A DNA stretch of 12,512 bases from Mariprofundaceae bacterium (GTDB taxonomy: Bacteria; Pseudomonadota; Zetaproteobacteria; Mariprofundales; J009), in NCBI GenBank assembly GCA_015489095.1, contig WFMN01000197.1:1-12512 (forward strand), in the 5' to 3' direction. Position 1 is the first letter of the stretch, and each line of letters starts with the position of its first letter. The notes below the pieces were generated by a model. It was given only the letters and a program-made list of their open reading frames with translations, ran no database searches and was not told the DNA's origin. Shown here piece after piece: positions 1 through 7,579 of this stretch. Both the position numbers and the translations under genes were made by a program.

Positions 1-2
1 CC

Positions 3-200
3 CTCTTCTCGCCGATGCGGATCTTTTTGCCACTGGCCGCCCTCTTCGGCAGCATGGGAATCACCTACTCCTGCTACACCCTGTCGCAGGGGCACTTCAC
101 CAACATGGCGGCGCTGCTGCTGATCGTCGCCGTCATCATCTTCCTCATGGGGCTGATCGCCGAGCAACTGGCTGCGATCCACACCCAAGGGAGGGGATGA
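3..200 (+). CDS. GT2 glycosyltransferase, DPM1/ArnC-like, C-terminal end (5' partial)
   Basis: The frame is open from the left edge and ends at TGA 198-200, giving the last 65 residues of a larger protein. They hold two hydrophobic helices (roughly IFLPLAALFGSMGITYSCYT and MAALLLIVAVIIFLMGLIAE) joined by a short polar loop, and end in a short basic tail with the pattern GLIAEQLA. This is the usual C-terminus of membrane-anchored GT2 enzymes that load a sugar onto polyprenyl phosphate (DPM1/GtrB/ArnC-like); the catalytic domain lies outside the window. The methyltransferase frame follows the TGA directly in the same reading frame, and an ATG (197-199) overlaps the stop, so the two genes are probably translationally coupled. 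The family call rests only on the tail, so the sugar cannot be guessed. Confidence 0.65.
   Translation, partial: LFSPMRIFLPLAALFGSMGITYSCYTLSQGHFTNMAALLLIVAVIIFLMGLIAEQLAAIHTQGRG
187..199 (+). promoter_or_regulatory. Shine-Dalgarno and ATG overlapping the upstream stop
   Basis: A purine run AAGGGAGGGG (187-196) leads straight into ATG 197-199, which overlaps the TGA of the partial GT2 gene (ATGA). AAGG sits 6 bases before the ATG. This is a classic coupled start, but the frame it opens closes after 33 codons, at a TAG near 296. The methyltransferase itself is read in another frame. The signal therefore decides where the methyltransferase should begin, and suggests a frameshift just downstream. 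Confidence 0.6.
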
Positions 201-227
201 CCAATCCCGAGTTCGCCGCCAAATCCA

Positions 228-1001
228 TTGCGAAATCTGCACGCCACCTCCAACCAACGCGCCTTTTGGGAACATCGCGCGGCGGAGAAACAGAATAGTT
301 TGAGCGGGGTTCTATTCCAAGGGTTGCCAGAACGCATCAATCAGGCCATCCATCAATGGCATGTGGGAATCATCGAAAAGCACCTCCTCCCCTTGATACC
401 GGCTGGGGGACGCATCATGGATCTCGGCTGTGGCTATGGACGTATCAGCCAAGCAATATCCAAATCCAGACCCGATCTCATCCTCATTGGAACAGATGTT
501 TCCTTCACCTACTGTGCCCTGTATGGCTCCCTATCGATATGCGCCACAATGGAATCGCTTCCAATCGCAAAGAACTCGCTCGATGGCATCATCGCTGTGA
601 CCTCCCTGATGTATGCAGACCCAGACAGGAGATCAGCAACCATCCAGTGTATGATCGACACGCTACGGCCAGGGGGACACATCATCCTATTCGACCCTGG
701 AAAGCTATTCCAGATGGTCAGCGGGATCATTTTTCCCCAAAGAAAAAAGATGGGAAGCGGAGGGAGTGGAATAACGAGGAGGGAGCTACGAAAACTCGGG
801 GAGACAAACGAAAGCTGTGTTATCAGGCTGTCTGGAAGCAAGCACCTAACCTTGGCACTCCCCCTAGCAATGGCGCTTCAATCCATGCCCCGTGCGCAAG
901 CAGCCATTTTGAACAAGGCGTTAACATTGGATCTGGCATCGCACGCAGGATCGCCTTGGGACTTCCATCACTGGATCATGATCGCCAAACGGCGTAGCTA
1001 A
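228..1001 (+). CDS. Class I SAM-dependent methyltransferase (Methyltransf_11 type)
   Basis: Cytoplasmic SAM-dependent methyltransferase, about 257 residues. The SAM-binding motif I is clear (IMDLGCGYGR, residues 63-72), followed by an acidic end of strand beta-2 (GTDVS, 88-92), the region ATMESLPIAKNSLDG before strand beta-4, and LRPGGHIILFDPG after it. The sequence RAFWEHRAAEK near the N-terminus is typical of methyltransferases found among surface-glycan genes, so a sugar, lipid or glycan intermediate is a reasonable substrate, but this is inference. The start given is a TTG without a visible ribosome binding site. The better start signal is ATG 197, in another frame; removing one base near 251-258 would join the two into a continuous protein reading ...SARHLQQRAFWEHR. 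The frame is also the same as that of the upstream GT2, separated only by its TGA. The stop TAA overlaps the next gene's ATG by one base (TAATG). Base composition is less GC-rich than the minus-strand operon. Confidence 0.8.
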   Translation: MRNLHATSNQRAFWEHRAAEKQNSLSGVLFQGLPERINQAIHQWHVGIIEKHLLPLIPAGGRIMDLGCGYGRISQAISKSRPDLILIGTDVSFTYCALYGSLSICATMESLPIAKNSLDGIIAVTSLMYADPDRRSATIQCMIDTLRPGGHIILFDPGKLFQMVSGIIFPQRKKMGSGGSGITRRELRKLGETNESCVIRLSGSKHLTLALPLAMALQSMPRAQAAILNKALTLDLASHAGSPWDFHHWIMIAKRRS

Positions 1002-1852
1002 TGACGGGGATATTATCACACATCATGGAGTACGAGCCAGCTTGGCTGTTTCCTGTGGTCGCCTTCACATCTGTCCATTTTTTTTCAGAACCGCTTCGAT
1101 GGAGGGTTTACACCGAGGAGATAGGAACGATACAATTCACAAGGTTATTCTACATCTTTTCCGTCACCGCCCTGATCAGCTATCTGTTCCCGCTAAAACT
1201 TGGCATTCCTGTTCGAATATGGCTCCTAGGAAGAATCAAGGAGATAACCGTTGCCGCGATCGTGAGCTACATGGTGGTTGATGGCAGCATCTACACACTC
1301 CTAAGTGCCCTTACCGCCATTCCGGGGGTGCTGTTGCTATCCGCAACACTGCCTCTCCTTCCTGTTCTGATTGGCGCCGTTGCGCTGGCCGCAACGCTCT
1401 ATCTGATCGGCTCGGGACATCAGTGGGTCTCCACCCATCTTTCTCCCAAGCTTCAGGATGCGCTCGCTTCATTCCGCCGAATAAACCTTAGGGTGCTTCT
1501 ACTCATCGGCAGCATCATACTCGTGGATATTGCAAGCCAACTGATCTGCCACCTCTTACTATTGAAGGTGGTCGGCATGGATCTCCCTTGGATCACTGTT
1601 GTTGCCGCTGCGGCATTTGCCATGTTCGTTGGGATAGCCTCTGCGCTACCACTCGGGATTGGGGTATATGATGTCACGATGGCCGGCCTACTAATGGGTA
1701 TGGGGGCTCGACCCGACCAAGCGTTCTCCGTGGTGCTGTTGATTCGACTGGCCAATCTGTTGGTCTGCATGATTGTAGGCGTACCCTCACTCTGGAAATT
1801 GGGGCTAAAATATGCCGACATACAAAACCGTGTCGCAAAGGTTCGCCCATAA
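1001..1852 (+). CDS. LPG-synthase-TM / UPF0104 family membrane protein (flippase-like)
   Basis: Integral inner-membrane protein of 283 residues with about seven or eight hydrophobic segments. Family marks are visible: EPLRW near residues 30-34, the loop YLFPLKLGIPVRIWLL (about 61-76), SYMVVDGSIY (about 89-98), and near the C-terminus ALPLGIGVYDVTMAGLL followed by LIRLANLL. These match the transmembrane domain of lysylphosphatidylglycerol synthase (MprF N-terminal, YbhN, AglD group). The soluble aminoacyl-transferase domain of true MprF is absent, so lysyl-PG synthesis is unlikely. Stand-alone members often lie in glycan loci and are suspected of moving or handling lipid-linked intermediates; that role is inferred here. 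It starts at an ATG overlapping the methyltransferase stop by one base, without its own clear ribosome binding site, which suggests coupling. It ends 10 bases before the stop of the convergent GT4 gene, with no obvious hairpin terminator between. Confidence 0.8.
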   Translation: MTGILSHIMEYEPAWLFPVVAFTSVHFFSEPLRWRVYTEEIGTIQFTRLFYIFSVTALISYLFPLKLGIPVRIWLLGRIKEITVAAIVSYMVVDGSIYTLLSALTAIPGVLLLSATLPLLPVLIGAVALAATLYLIGSGHQWVSTHLSPKLQDALASFRRINLRVLLLIGSIILVDIASQLICHLLLLKVVGMDLPWITVVAAAAFAMFVGIASALPLGIGVYDVTMAGLLMGMGARPDQAFSVVLLIRLANLLVCMIVGVPSLWKLGLKYADIQNRVAKVRP

Positions 1853-1862
1853 ACTGACCCCT

Positions 1863-3026
1863 TTAGAGGTTCATTCCACACATCCGTCGCGCCTCCGTCA
1901 TCAATTGATCCACATGTGTTTCCAACGCGAACAACTCCAGCGCGTTGCGCATAGATGCAGCAAAATGGGTCGGCGGTTGCTCCATCGCCCGCCGCATCGC
2001 CCGCATGAGGGCGTCGGCGCTCACCTCGTCCGCCAACACACCCACCTTGTAGGTTTCCAGCAGCCAAGGGAGATCACCGACCGGTGTGGCTATCACCGGG
2101 CAACTTGCCCGCATGGCCTCGGAAAAGACTACAGGGATACTATCCGACCGTGATGGAATCAGTAGGTAGTCGGTCGCGGCAAGAAGCTTCTCCACACGCT
2201 CTCCATCAAGAAATCCAAACAGCGCTACCGGGCGCCCTTGGCGTTGCAGCGCCGCACAGCCATTGCGTACCTCTCGCTCCAACGATCCACCCCCAGCAAT
2301 GGAGATAGCCTCAATACATGCCCAATCCTCATCGGTAAAGCGCGCCAACGCCTGCAGCAACAGATCGATCCCCTTCACCCGATGCCAGCGTCCAAGAAAG
2401 GTCATTCGGTAGGGCGGCCGGGTACGCAGACGCCTTGTTCCTTTTTGGCACAGCTCCCGTGTCGTCGGCAAAAAACGACAATCACAACCGGAAAGGCGCG
2501 ACACCTCATCCCGTAATGCGATTCCATCCGCAAATCTGACGGCAGCGTGTGACAACACCGATCGTATCAACCCACGCAGCAGCGGAAGCCGCCCCGCAAC
2601 GAGGATATCACTTCCCAAACACCAGACTGCATACGGGATTCCCCGGTTGCAGCAGGCGCGCATTGCCCAAAGCCCTGCCGGGAGTGCCCAGCAAGCGAGA
2701 ACGACATCCACCACCTCTTCATCCAGCTTCTTCTCAAGCTCGGCTTGGCCAGCACAAACAACACGGATGATTGCCGGCCAATGCCAAGGCTTGAGAATGC
2801 TCAGTCGAGAAACAGGAAAGACAGGGGATCGAAAATGCTCCACATACAAATTCCCCACACGAGATTGAAAGGCGCTCGGCCCCGCCGCCAACACACTCAC
2901 CCGTGCATGCTTGGCAAGTTCCTTGGCAAAACAGGCGGCAAATGGCGCAACAACCTCTCCCGCTTTCCCGGGATAAGGGTAGCTCGTACTGACGATCGCG
3001 ATATGCGGATAGCCATTGCGCCGCAC
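1863..3026 (-). CDS. Glycosyltransferase family 4 (GT-B fold, Glycos_transf_1)
   Basis: Last gene of the minus-strand operon. It encodes a cytoplasmic GT-B glycosyltransferase of about 387 residues that should add a sugar from a nucleotide donor to a growing glycan, probably with retention of configuration as in GT4. The N-terminal acceptor domain opens with PHIAIVSTSYPYPGKAGE. The C-terminal donor domain begins at MTFLGRWHRVKGIDLLLQAL, and the nucleotide-sugar motif is IPSRSDSIPVVFSEAM, then PVIATPVGDL. The usual E-x7-E pair appears as D295...E303, so the first acid is Asp rather than Glu, a variant seen in some GT4 subfamilies. Start choice: GTG at 3024-3026 gives MRRNGYPHIAIV, placing the first beta strand as usual, 25 bases after the upstream stop. 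An in-frame ATG at 3104 would add 26 residues and overlap the aminotransferase by 53 bases; it also lacks a ribosome binding site. Donor and acceptor are unknown. Confidence 0.85.
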   Translation of the reverse strand: MRRNGYPHIAIVSTSYPYPGKAGEVVAPFAACFAKELAKHARVSVLAAGPSAFQSRVGNLYVEHFRSPVFPVSRLSILKPWHWPAIIRVVCAGQAELEKKLDEEVVDVVLACWALPAGLWAMRACCNRGIPYAVWCLGSDILVAGRLPLLRGLIRSVLSHAAVRFADGIALRDEVSRLSGCDCRFLPTTRELCQKGTRRLRTRPPYRMTFLGRWHRVKGIDLLLQALARFTDEDWACIEAISIAGGGSLEREVRNGCAALQRQGRPVALFGFLDGERVEKLLAATDYLLIPSRSDSIPVVFSEAMRASCPVIATPVGDLPWLLETYKVGVLADEVSADALMRAMRRAMEQPPTHFAASMRNALELFALETHVDQLMTEARRMCGMNL

Positions 3027-3051
3027 GCCGCCCCCGTCACGAATCTCCGGA

Positions 3052-4221
3052 TCATCCCCCAAAGAAGCTCCTAACCGAATCAATAACACGCGCGATCTCT
3101 CCATGATCCATAGTCGGATACAAGGGAATGGTCACCGTTTTTTGCCCATAATCGAAACTCACCGGAAAATCTCGCGCCCTTATCCCCAGGCGATCCTGAA
3201 AATAGGGGTGTGCCGGTATGGGAGGATAGTGGATACTGGAGGAGACGCCCGCACCCTGCAGGTGCCGCATCAATGCTCTCCGCTGCCCTCCCCCATCCTC
3301 GACCCGCATAGTGAAGATGTGGCGGGCATGGCGATCACCATTCCCATCTAATGGTGCCGGCAAACCGAGTGGCAGATCGGAAAACGCTTCCATATAGGAA
3401 CGCCAGATCGCCTCCCGGGCGGCCAGATTCTCTTCGATGCGCGCGATTTGGCCAACCCCGATGGCGGCATGGACATCGGATAGGTTGTACTTGAAACCGT
3501 CACTGACCACTAGGTAAGAAAACTTATCATCATTGCCTCGCGCCCATGCGTCGCGATCCATGCCGTGCAGCGAGGCGATGCGCAGCCGCCTGACAGCGCT
3601 TGGATCCTTACCGACCAGCATCCCCCCTTCAGCGGTCGTCAGATTCTTGCTGGCATAAAAGCTGAAGGCGGCAAAATCGCCGAAGGTACCGGCAGCCTGC
3701 CCGTGAAACCTTGTCTCGATGGCATGGGCGCAATCCTCAATCACCTTCAGGTCATGCGCGCGGGCGATCTCCATGATGCGATCCATCGCACATGGCCGCC
3801 CTGCATAATGCACCACCAGAATCGCCTTGGTTTTCGGCGTGATCACAGAACAGATGGATTCAGGGTCGATATTCCAGCTGACGGAATCGATATCCGCCAA
3901 GACCGGCGTGGCGCCAACATGGATGATCTCATGCACGGTTGCCGAAAAGGTGAGGGCGGTGGTGATCACCTCATCGCCGGCACCAACGCCCGCGCCAAGC
4001 AATGCCAGATGGAGCGCCGCCGTACATGAGCTGACCGCCAGCACCTGTTCCGGAGCGATTCCCTTGTAGCCGGCAAACGCCGTCTCAAACTCGCGGCAAA
4101 TCGGGCCACTGGTAATCCACCCCGAACGCAAACAGGAAGCAACCCGCGTGATATCCTCATCGTGCAGTCCAGCCTTGCAAAGGGGGATCACCTCGCAAAT
4201 AGCATTGTTTTCATTCTTCAA
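3052..4221 (-). CDS. PLP-dependent sugar aminotransferase, DegT/DnrJ/EryC1/StrS (ArnB-like)
   Basis: Cytoplasmic aminotransferase of about 389 residues that should transfer an amino group, usually from glutamate, to a keto group on a nucleotide sugar. The family motifs occur in order: SGWITSGP near the N-terminus, AVSSCTAALHLALL for cofactor phosphate binding, EDCAHAIE with the PLP-ring Asp (about D163), SFYASKNLTTAEGGM with the Schiff-base lysine (about K192), YNLSDVHAAIG, and near the C-terminus SSIHYPPIPAHPYFQ and TIPLYPTM. Length and spacing are normal and all key residues are present, so it looks functional. The start is taken as TTG 4219-4221, preceded by GGGAG with 6-base spacing; another in-frame TTG at 4239 directly follows the upstream stop. 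No ATG serves the N-terminus. Its position beside ArnT-like and polyprenyl-phosphate GT2 genes suggests that it makes an amino sugar for the locus glycan; which sugar is not readable. Confidence 0.92.
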   Translation of the reverse strand: MKNENNAICEVIPLCKAGLHDEDITRVASCLRSGWITSGPICREFETAFAGYKGIAPEQVLAVSSCTAALHLALLGAGVGAGDEVITTALTFSATVHEIIHVGATPVLADIDSVSWNIDPESICSVITPKTKAILVVHYAGRPCAMDRIMEIARAHDLKVIEDCAHAIETRFHGQAAGTFGDFAAFSFYASKNLTTAEGGMLVGKDPSAVRRLRIASLHGMDRDAWARGNDDKFSYLVVSDGFKYNLSDVHAAIGVGQIARIEENLAAREAIWRSYMEAFSDLPLGLPAPLDGNGDRHARHIFTMRVEDGGGQRRALMRHLQGAGVSSSIHYPPIPAHPYFQDRLGIRARDFPVSFDYGQKTVTIPLYPTMDHGEIARVIDSVRSFFGG

Positions 4222-4227
4222 ATCATT

Positions 4228-4232
4228 CTCCC
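4228..4232 (-). promoter_or_regulatory. Ribosome binding site deciding a TTG start
   Basis: On the minus strand GGGAG ends 6 bases before TTG 4221-4219, the best-placed initiation signal for the aminotransferase. The alternative TTG at 4239 touches the upstream TAA and has no such motif. Confidence 0.5.
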
Positions 4233-4239
4233 ACAACAA

Positions 4240-5892
4240 TTAGCGAGCATCACGAGCTGACACTCCCTTTCGCCGCATAATGTCGATCGTCGCCATAAAC
4301 TGCCGATAATCGTAGGCGGTAAACAACAGCAGTGGATCCAACCCATTCACCCTAGTAGCAAAGGTCGCCAATAGTACTGGCTCGAGCTGCTTGCGCAGCA
4401 GCAGCCAAGCCTGGCGCGCATGCGGATCCGGGTAGTCCTCACCCAGCCGCTCGATATCCGCCACCTGTTCGCGGTTCACCACCAGAAACCGCCAGCGCGG
4501 ATCGGCCAAAAGATCCGACCAGTGCAGCGCATATCTCCAGCGGTGGATCGATGCCGCAGCCGGCAGAGTGAAGGCGTCCCCTCGGTACTCCAGCTTACCC
4601 GCGATCACGCTCCCCTTGGGCAGGTGGCGCACCAGCCAGATCGCCGCCCGATCCTGCGGCGATGGTTGCATCAGCGCCCTGCTGTAGGCTAGATCGGGTA
4701 CAAGGCTCCCGCCCACGGTAAGCACCAATGCGAGCAGCGCCCCCTGCCGCCGCGACGGCGTGGTTAGCCACCGGCGGGCGAATCGATCCAGACCGGCGGC
4801 GGCGATGATCGCCAGCAGCGGCAACAGCGGCACCGTATAACGCACCATCACCCAACTGGCGCGGAAGAGAAGCAGGGCATATGCAGCAATCACCACCCAC
4901 AAACAGAGATCCCGCTTATCTCGAACCAAAAGGGCACAAACCAACCCGCACAGCAAGAGCGGCAACAATGGATAACCGACCGATTGCGGAAAGACCACCG
5001 ATAGGTATTGCCACCAGACCGAGCCATAGCCCATCGTCCAGACCGGTGGAGCGGACTGGTAGCTCCACTGCACCGCCAGACCGGCGAGAAAGCTGTCAAA
5101 ATAGAACAACGTGTGTGGACTAGCAACAACATATCCAAGCACCGTGTAACCGACAGCAAGATACAACCTCGGCGCGCGCACCAGCGCCATCGCGCTACCG
5201 TGCCGCTGATGGAGTACCACCAGATAACCAAGCGCCAGCACCCCGCCGGGGAAGCGCGTGGCGATGGTGGCGCCGAGCATGAGCCCGGCCAGCAACAGGT
5301 TCCACCGTTCGCTACCCATCCCCCGATAGAACCTAGCCATCATCCAAGCGTTCAAAGCAAATTCGAGTGCAAACAACTCCTCGGGGCGGGCTCGCTGCGA
5401 CCAGAAGAGGTGCCCCGGCATCACCGCCAGCAGCAACATCGCCAACACCCCCACCCGTCGGGAAAACAGGGTCGATGCTGCAAGATAGGTCACGATCAGC
5501 GAGCCTAGGCTGCAGAGCAGCGAGGCGACCCGCGCAACAACAATACGACCGTGCATGTCGCCCATCCCCAGTAAATCGGCCAGCAGTGTGCATCCATGAA
5601 GCAGGCTGTAGAACAGCGTACCGCCATACTGAAAATGCTTGGCGATGATCCTGCCGTCAAACAGCCATTCCGCCCAAGCGAGGAAATAGGCCTCATCGGG
5701 ATGAAGCGAGACCTCCGGGTGCAATGGATTCGGCAACCCCCAACCCATTGCCGGCAATCGCAGTACCAGCGCCAACAGCAGAATCGCGCCAACCGACACC
5801 GTTAAGGAGCCGGCGCGATCTTGTTGTGCCGCGCTATCACAGCTCCGCACAGGGGGATTACAACCAGATATTGATCGCCTCCTTTTCGACAT
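4240..5892 (-). CDS. GT39-family membrane glycosyltransferase, ArnT/PMT-like, with soluble C-terminal tail
   Basis: Large inner-membrane protein (550 residues) of the ArnT / dolichyl-phosphate-mannose mannosyltransferase superfamily, which transfers a sugar from a polyprenyl-phosphate carrier to an acceptor on the periplasmic side. The first helix (about 31-48) is followed by the first outer loop with the conserved acidic motif SLHPDEAYF (HPDE 64-67), expected to hold the catalytic Asp, and by FQYGGTLFY (87-95). Further family marks are SQRARPEELF (165-174), ATRFPGG (211-217), SPHTLF (259-263) and VRYTVPLLPLLA (350-361). From about residue 405 to 550 there is no membrane segment: a soluble tail of some 145 residues, probably periplasmic. 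The start ATG has GAGG with about 7-base spacing and lies 35 bases inside the preceding ligase gene, so translation is likely coupled. The acceptor could be lipid A, a glycan or a protein; the sequence does not say. Confidence 0.85.
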   Translation of the reverse strand: MSKRRRSISGCNPPVRSCDSAAQQDRAGSLTVSVGAILLLALVLRLPAMGWGLPNPLHPEVSLHPDEAYFLAWAEWLFDGRIIAKHFQYGGTLFYSLLHGCTLLADLLGMGDMHGRIVVARVASLLCSLGSLIVTYLAASTLFSRRVGVLAMLLLAVMPGHLFWSQRARPEELFALEFALNAWMMARFYRGMGSERWNLLLAGLMLGATIATRFPGGVLALGYLVVLHQRHGSAMALVRAPRLYLAVGYTVLGYVVASPHTLFYFDSFLAGLAVQWSYQSAPPVWTMGYGSVWWQYLSVVFPQSVGYPLLPLLLCGLVCALLVRDKRDLCLWVVIAAYALLLFRASWVMVRYTVPLLPLLAIIAAAGLDRFARRWLTTPSRRQGALLALVLTVGGSLVPDLAYSRALMQPSPQDRAAIWLVRHLPKGSVIAGKLEYRGDAFTLPAAASIHRWRYALHWSDLLADPRWRFLVVNREQVADIERLGEDYPDPHARQAWLLLRKQLEPVLLATFATRVNGLDPLLLFTAYDYRQFMATIDIMRRKGVSARDAR

Positions 5893-7579
5893 GACCCGAC
5901 CTCACATGACGACGAAGCGTCGCGGCGGCGGCCGAGCGCGGATAGGCCGACACGAAGAGATGCACCCGCCGCCGCTCGGCAACGGGGTCGTTTTTCAGGT
6001 GGGCGATAAGAATAAGAAACTTCAGCGACCACTGATTCTGATAATAGTTCCAGTAGGCATAGGCGAGCGTCTCGCTCTTCACCCACACAGAAGCAGGCGC
6101 ATGCTGCTTCAACAGCGCGACAAAATATTCGTGCAAACCGTCGCCATGCAGCCAAGGGTCGTCAATCGCCCGGGATATGCCCTCCATAAACGCCTGCGAA
6201 ACGATCGCCCGATGCTTCGCCCGCGCAACCCCAACGCTCACCGAGACCGCATGCCACCAACACAGCAATAGTATCAGCGCCGGGAAGAAGCACACCGCCA
6301 TCCACTTTCGCGCCGGCGGTGGCCGCGACCCGCTGTCGCGACTAGGAAAGAGCGCTGCCAGATAGAGCGCGAGCAACACAAGAAAAAAGGGCTGCAGCGC
6401 CGCGATGGAGACCTGTCCGTGCAGCACAATCATCGCCGCACCCAACGCCCCCTGAACCCGACCTCGATCCGCTCCAGAACCAACCCGACAAAGCGACACC
6501 AGCGCCATCCCCACCCGCCAGCAGAGCCAGCAGAGCGCCAAACCTGCCGACACACCTCCCTCGACGAACCCCTGAAAGATGATATTGTGGCACCAAGCGT
6601 GCCCTCCCATAAACTGGCTGGCCACATCCCCCCACTCGGGATGAAGCCCCACAGCCAGCGACTGTATCTGCGTGCCGTAAGCCGCCATGTTTCCCCAGCC
6701 GATCCCCATCCACGGTTGCTGCTGCCACAACAGCAGACAGATCTCCCAGATCAACAGCCGCGGAGCGTGGCCGGATGCGATCGTGCGTGCGAGCAGATTC
6801 CACCGGGATCCGCCCTCCCCGGACAACATTGCCTGCCAATAACCGGAGAGCCCAAGCGCCAACACCACAACAACCGCAATATACAAGCAGAGGCGTTTAC
6901 GCTCTGCGGACAACAGCACGAGCAGCGCGGCCGCGGCAAGTAGCACCACCACCCCACTGCGACTCGCCGTCGCGATCAGCCCAGCACACGGCAGCAGCGA
7001 TGCCACCCCCCAAAGCCAAAAGCGATGGCTCTCCTCCATCCGCGACCAGAGCGTTGCCGTCGTCACCGCAAGATAGAGCCCTTGGATATTCGGTTGCACC
7101 AACCCGCCGCCGAATCGTGGCACACCGTCAATCCACAGTGGAAAAATATCACCACCCAAAGGGGGGGACAGATGGAAACTCTCCCCCACCGCGATCAGCA
7201 CATAGACCACTCCGAACAGCCCCAACAACGCCGCCCAAGCGGGGGAGGAGAGCAACCGGCGCGCACCACGACCGGCAAAGCAGAACACCAGCCAAGTGCA
7301 GCAAAGGTAGAGCATCTCCCGAAACGCATCCCACGGACGCGGCAGTGACCCTAACGCCAGCTGAATCAGCGTCGGCAGCGAGAGCGCCAACAGCAACCAC
7401 CATCGCGCACCCTCTGTCCGCCCCCCTCCCCCCTGCGTCATCATCACCGCGGCCGCAACCAACCCCATCGATAACACCAAAAGATCATTGATGATATACG
7501 CATCCTGAACCGTGGCGACAAACAACAGCGGCGACACGAAAAAGAGCCCCCACGCGGCAAGTTGAAGCTGACTACTCAC
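5858..7579 (-). CDS. O-antigen ligase / PglL-like oligosaccharyltransferase (Wzy_C superfamily)
   Basis: Polytopic inner-membrane protein of 573 residues, about ten to twelve helices, of the WaaL/PglL/Wzy superfamily. Such proteins move a glycan from undecaprenyl diphosphate to lipid A core (WaaL), to protein (PglL) or to another repeat unit (Wzy). Visible marks: FGGGLVQPNIQGLYLA (QPN about 162-164), TASRSGVVVLL (ASRSG 205-209), RLLIWEICLL (274-283), PWMGIGWGN (289-297), and a periplasmic loop ending in GGHAWCHNIIFQGFVEGG, with His330-His331-type residues (H327, H331) and E340. The QPN motif, WGN loop and extra C-terminal soluble region (about 450-573) look more like PglL-type proteins than a short WaaL, but this cannot be settled by eye. 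The start is GTG 7577-7579, overlapping the upstream TGA (GTGA). The same frame stays open up to 7828, but that extension is rich in Arg, His and Pro and only mirrors the upstream gene in another frame. Confidence 0.8.
   Translation of the reverse strand: MSSQLQLAAWGLFFVSPLLFVATVQDAYIINDLLVLSMGLVAAAVMMTQGGGGRTEGARWWLLLALSLPTLIQLALGSLPRPWDAFREMLYLCCTWLVFCFAGRGARRLLSSPAWAALLGLFGVVYVLIAVGESFHLSPPLGGDIFPLWIDGVPRFGGGLVQPNIQGLYLAVTTATLWSRMEESHRFWLWGVASLLPCAGLIATASRSGVVVLLAAAALLVLLSAERKRLCLYIAVVVVLALGLSGYWQAMLSGEGGSRWNLLARTIASGHAPRLLIWEICLLLWQQQPWMGIGWGNMAAYGTQIQSLAVGLHPEWGDVASQFMGGHAWCHNIIFQGFVEGGVSAGLALCWLCWRVGMALVSLCRVGSGADRGRVQGALGAAMIVLHGQVSIAALQPFFLVLLALYLAALFPSRDSGSRPPPARKWMAVCFFPALILLLCWWHAVSVSVGVARAKHRAIVSQAFMEGISRAIDDPWLHGDGLHEYFVALLKQHAPASVWVKSETLAYAYWNYYQNQWSLKFLILIAHLKNDPVAERRRVHLFVSAYPRSAAAATLRRHVRSGHVEKEAINIWL

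Noticed and set aside
1853..1862. Bidirectional terminator between convergent genes
   Set aside because: The 10-base gap and nearby sequence show no stem with a T-run on either strand.
3053..3055. ATG overlapping the aminotransferase TGA on the minus strand as a GT4 start
   Set aside because: It opens a frame different from GT4 and gives no recognisable protein.
6775..7491. Long plus-strand open frame (238 codons)
   Set aside because: Rich in Arg, Pro, Ser and Thr, without domains, and entirely antisense to the well-supported O-antigen ligase; a GC-bias shadow.
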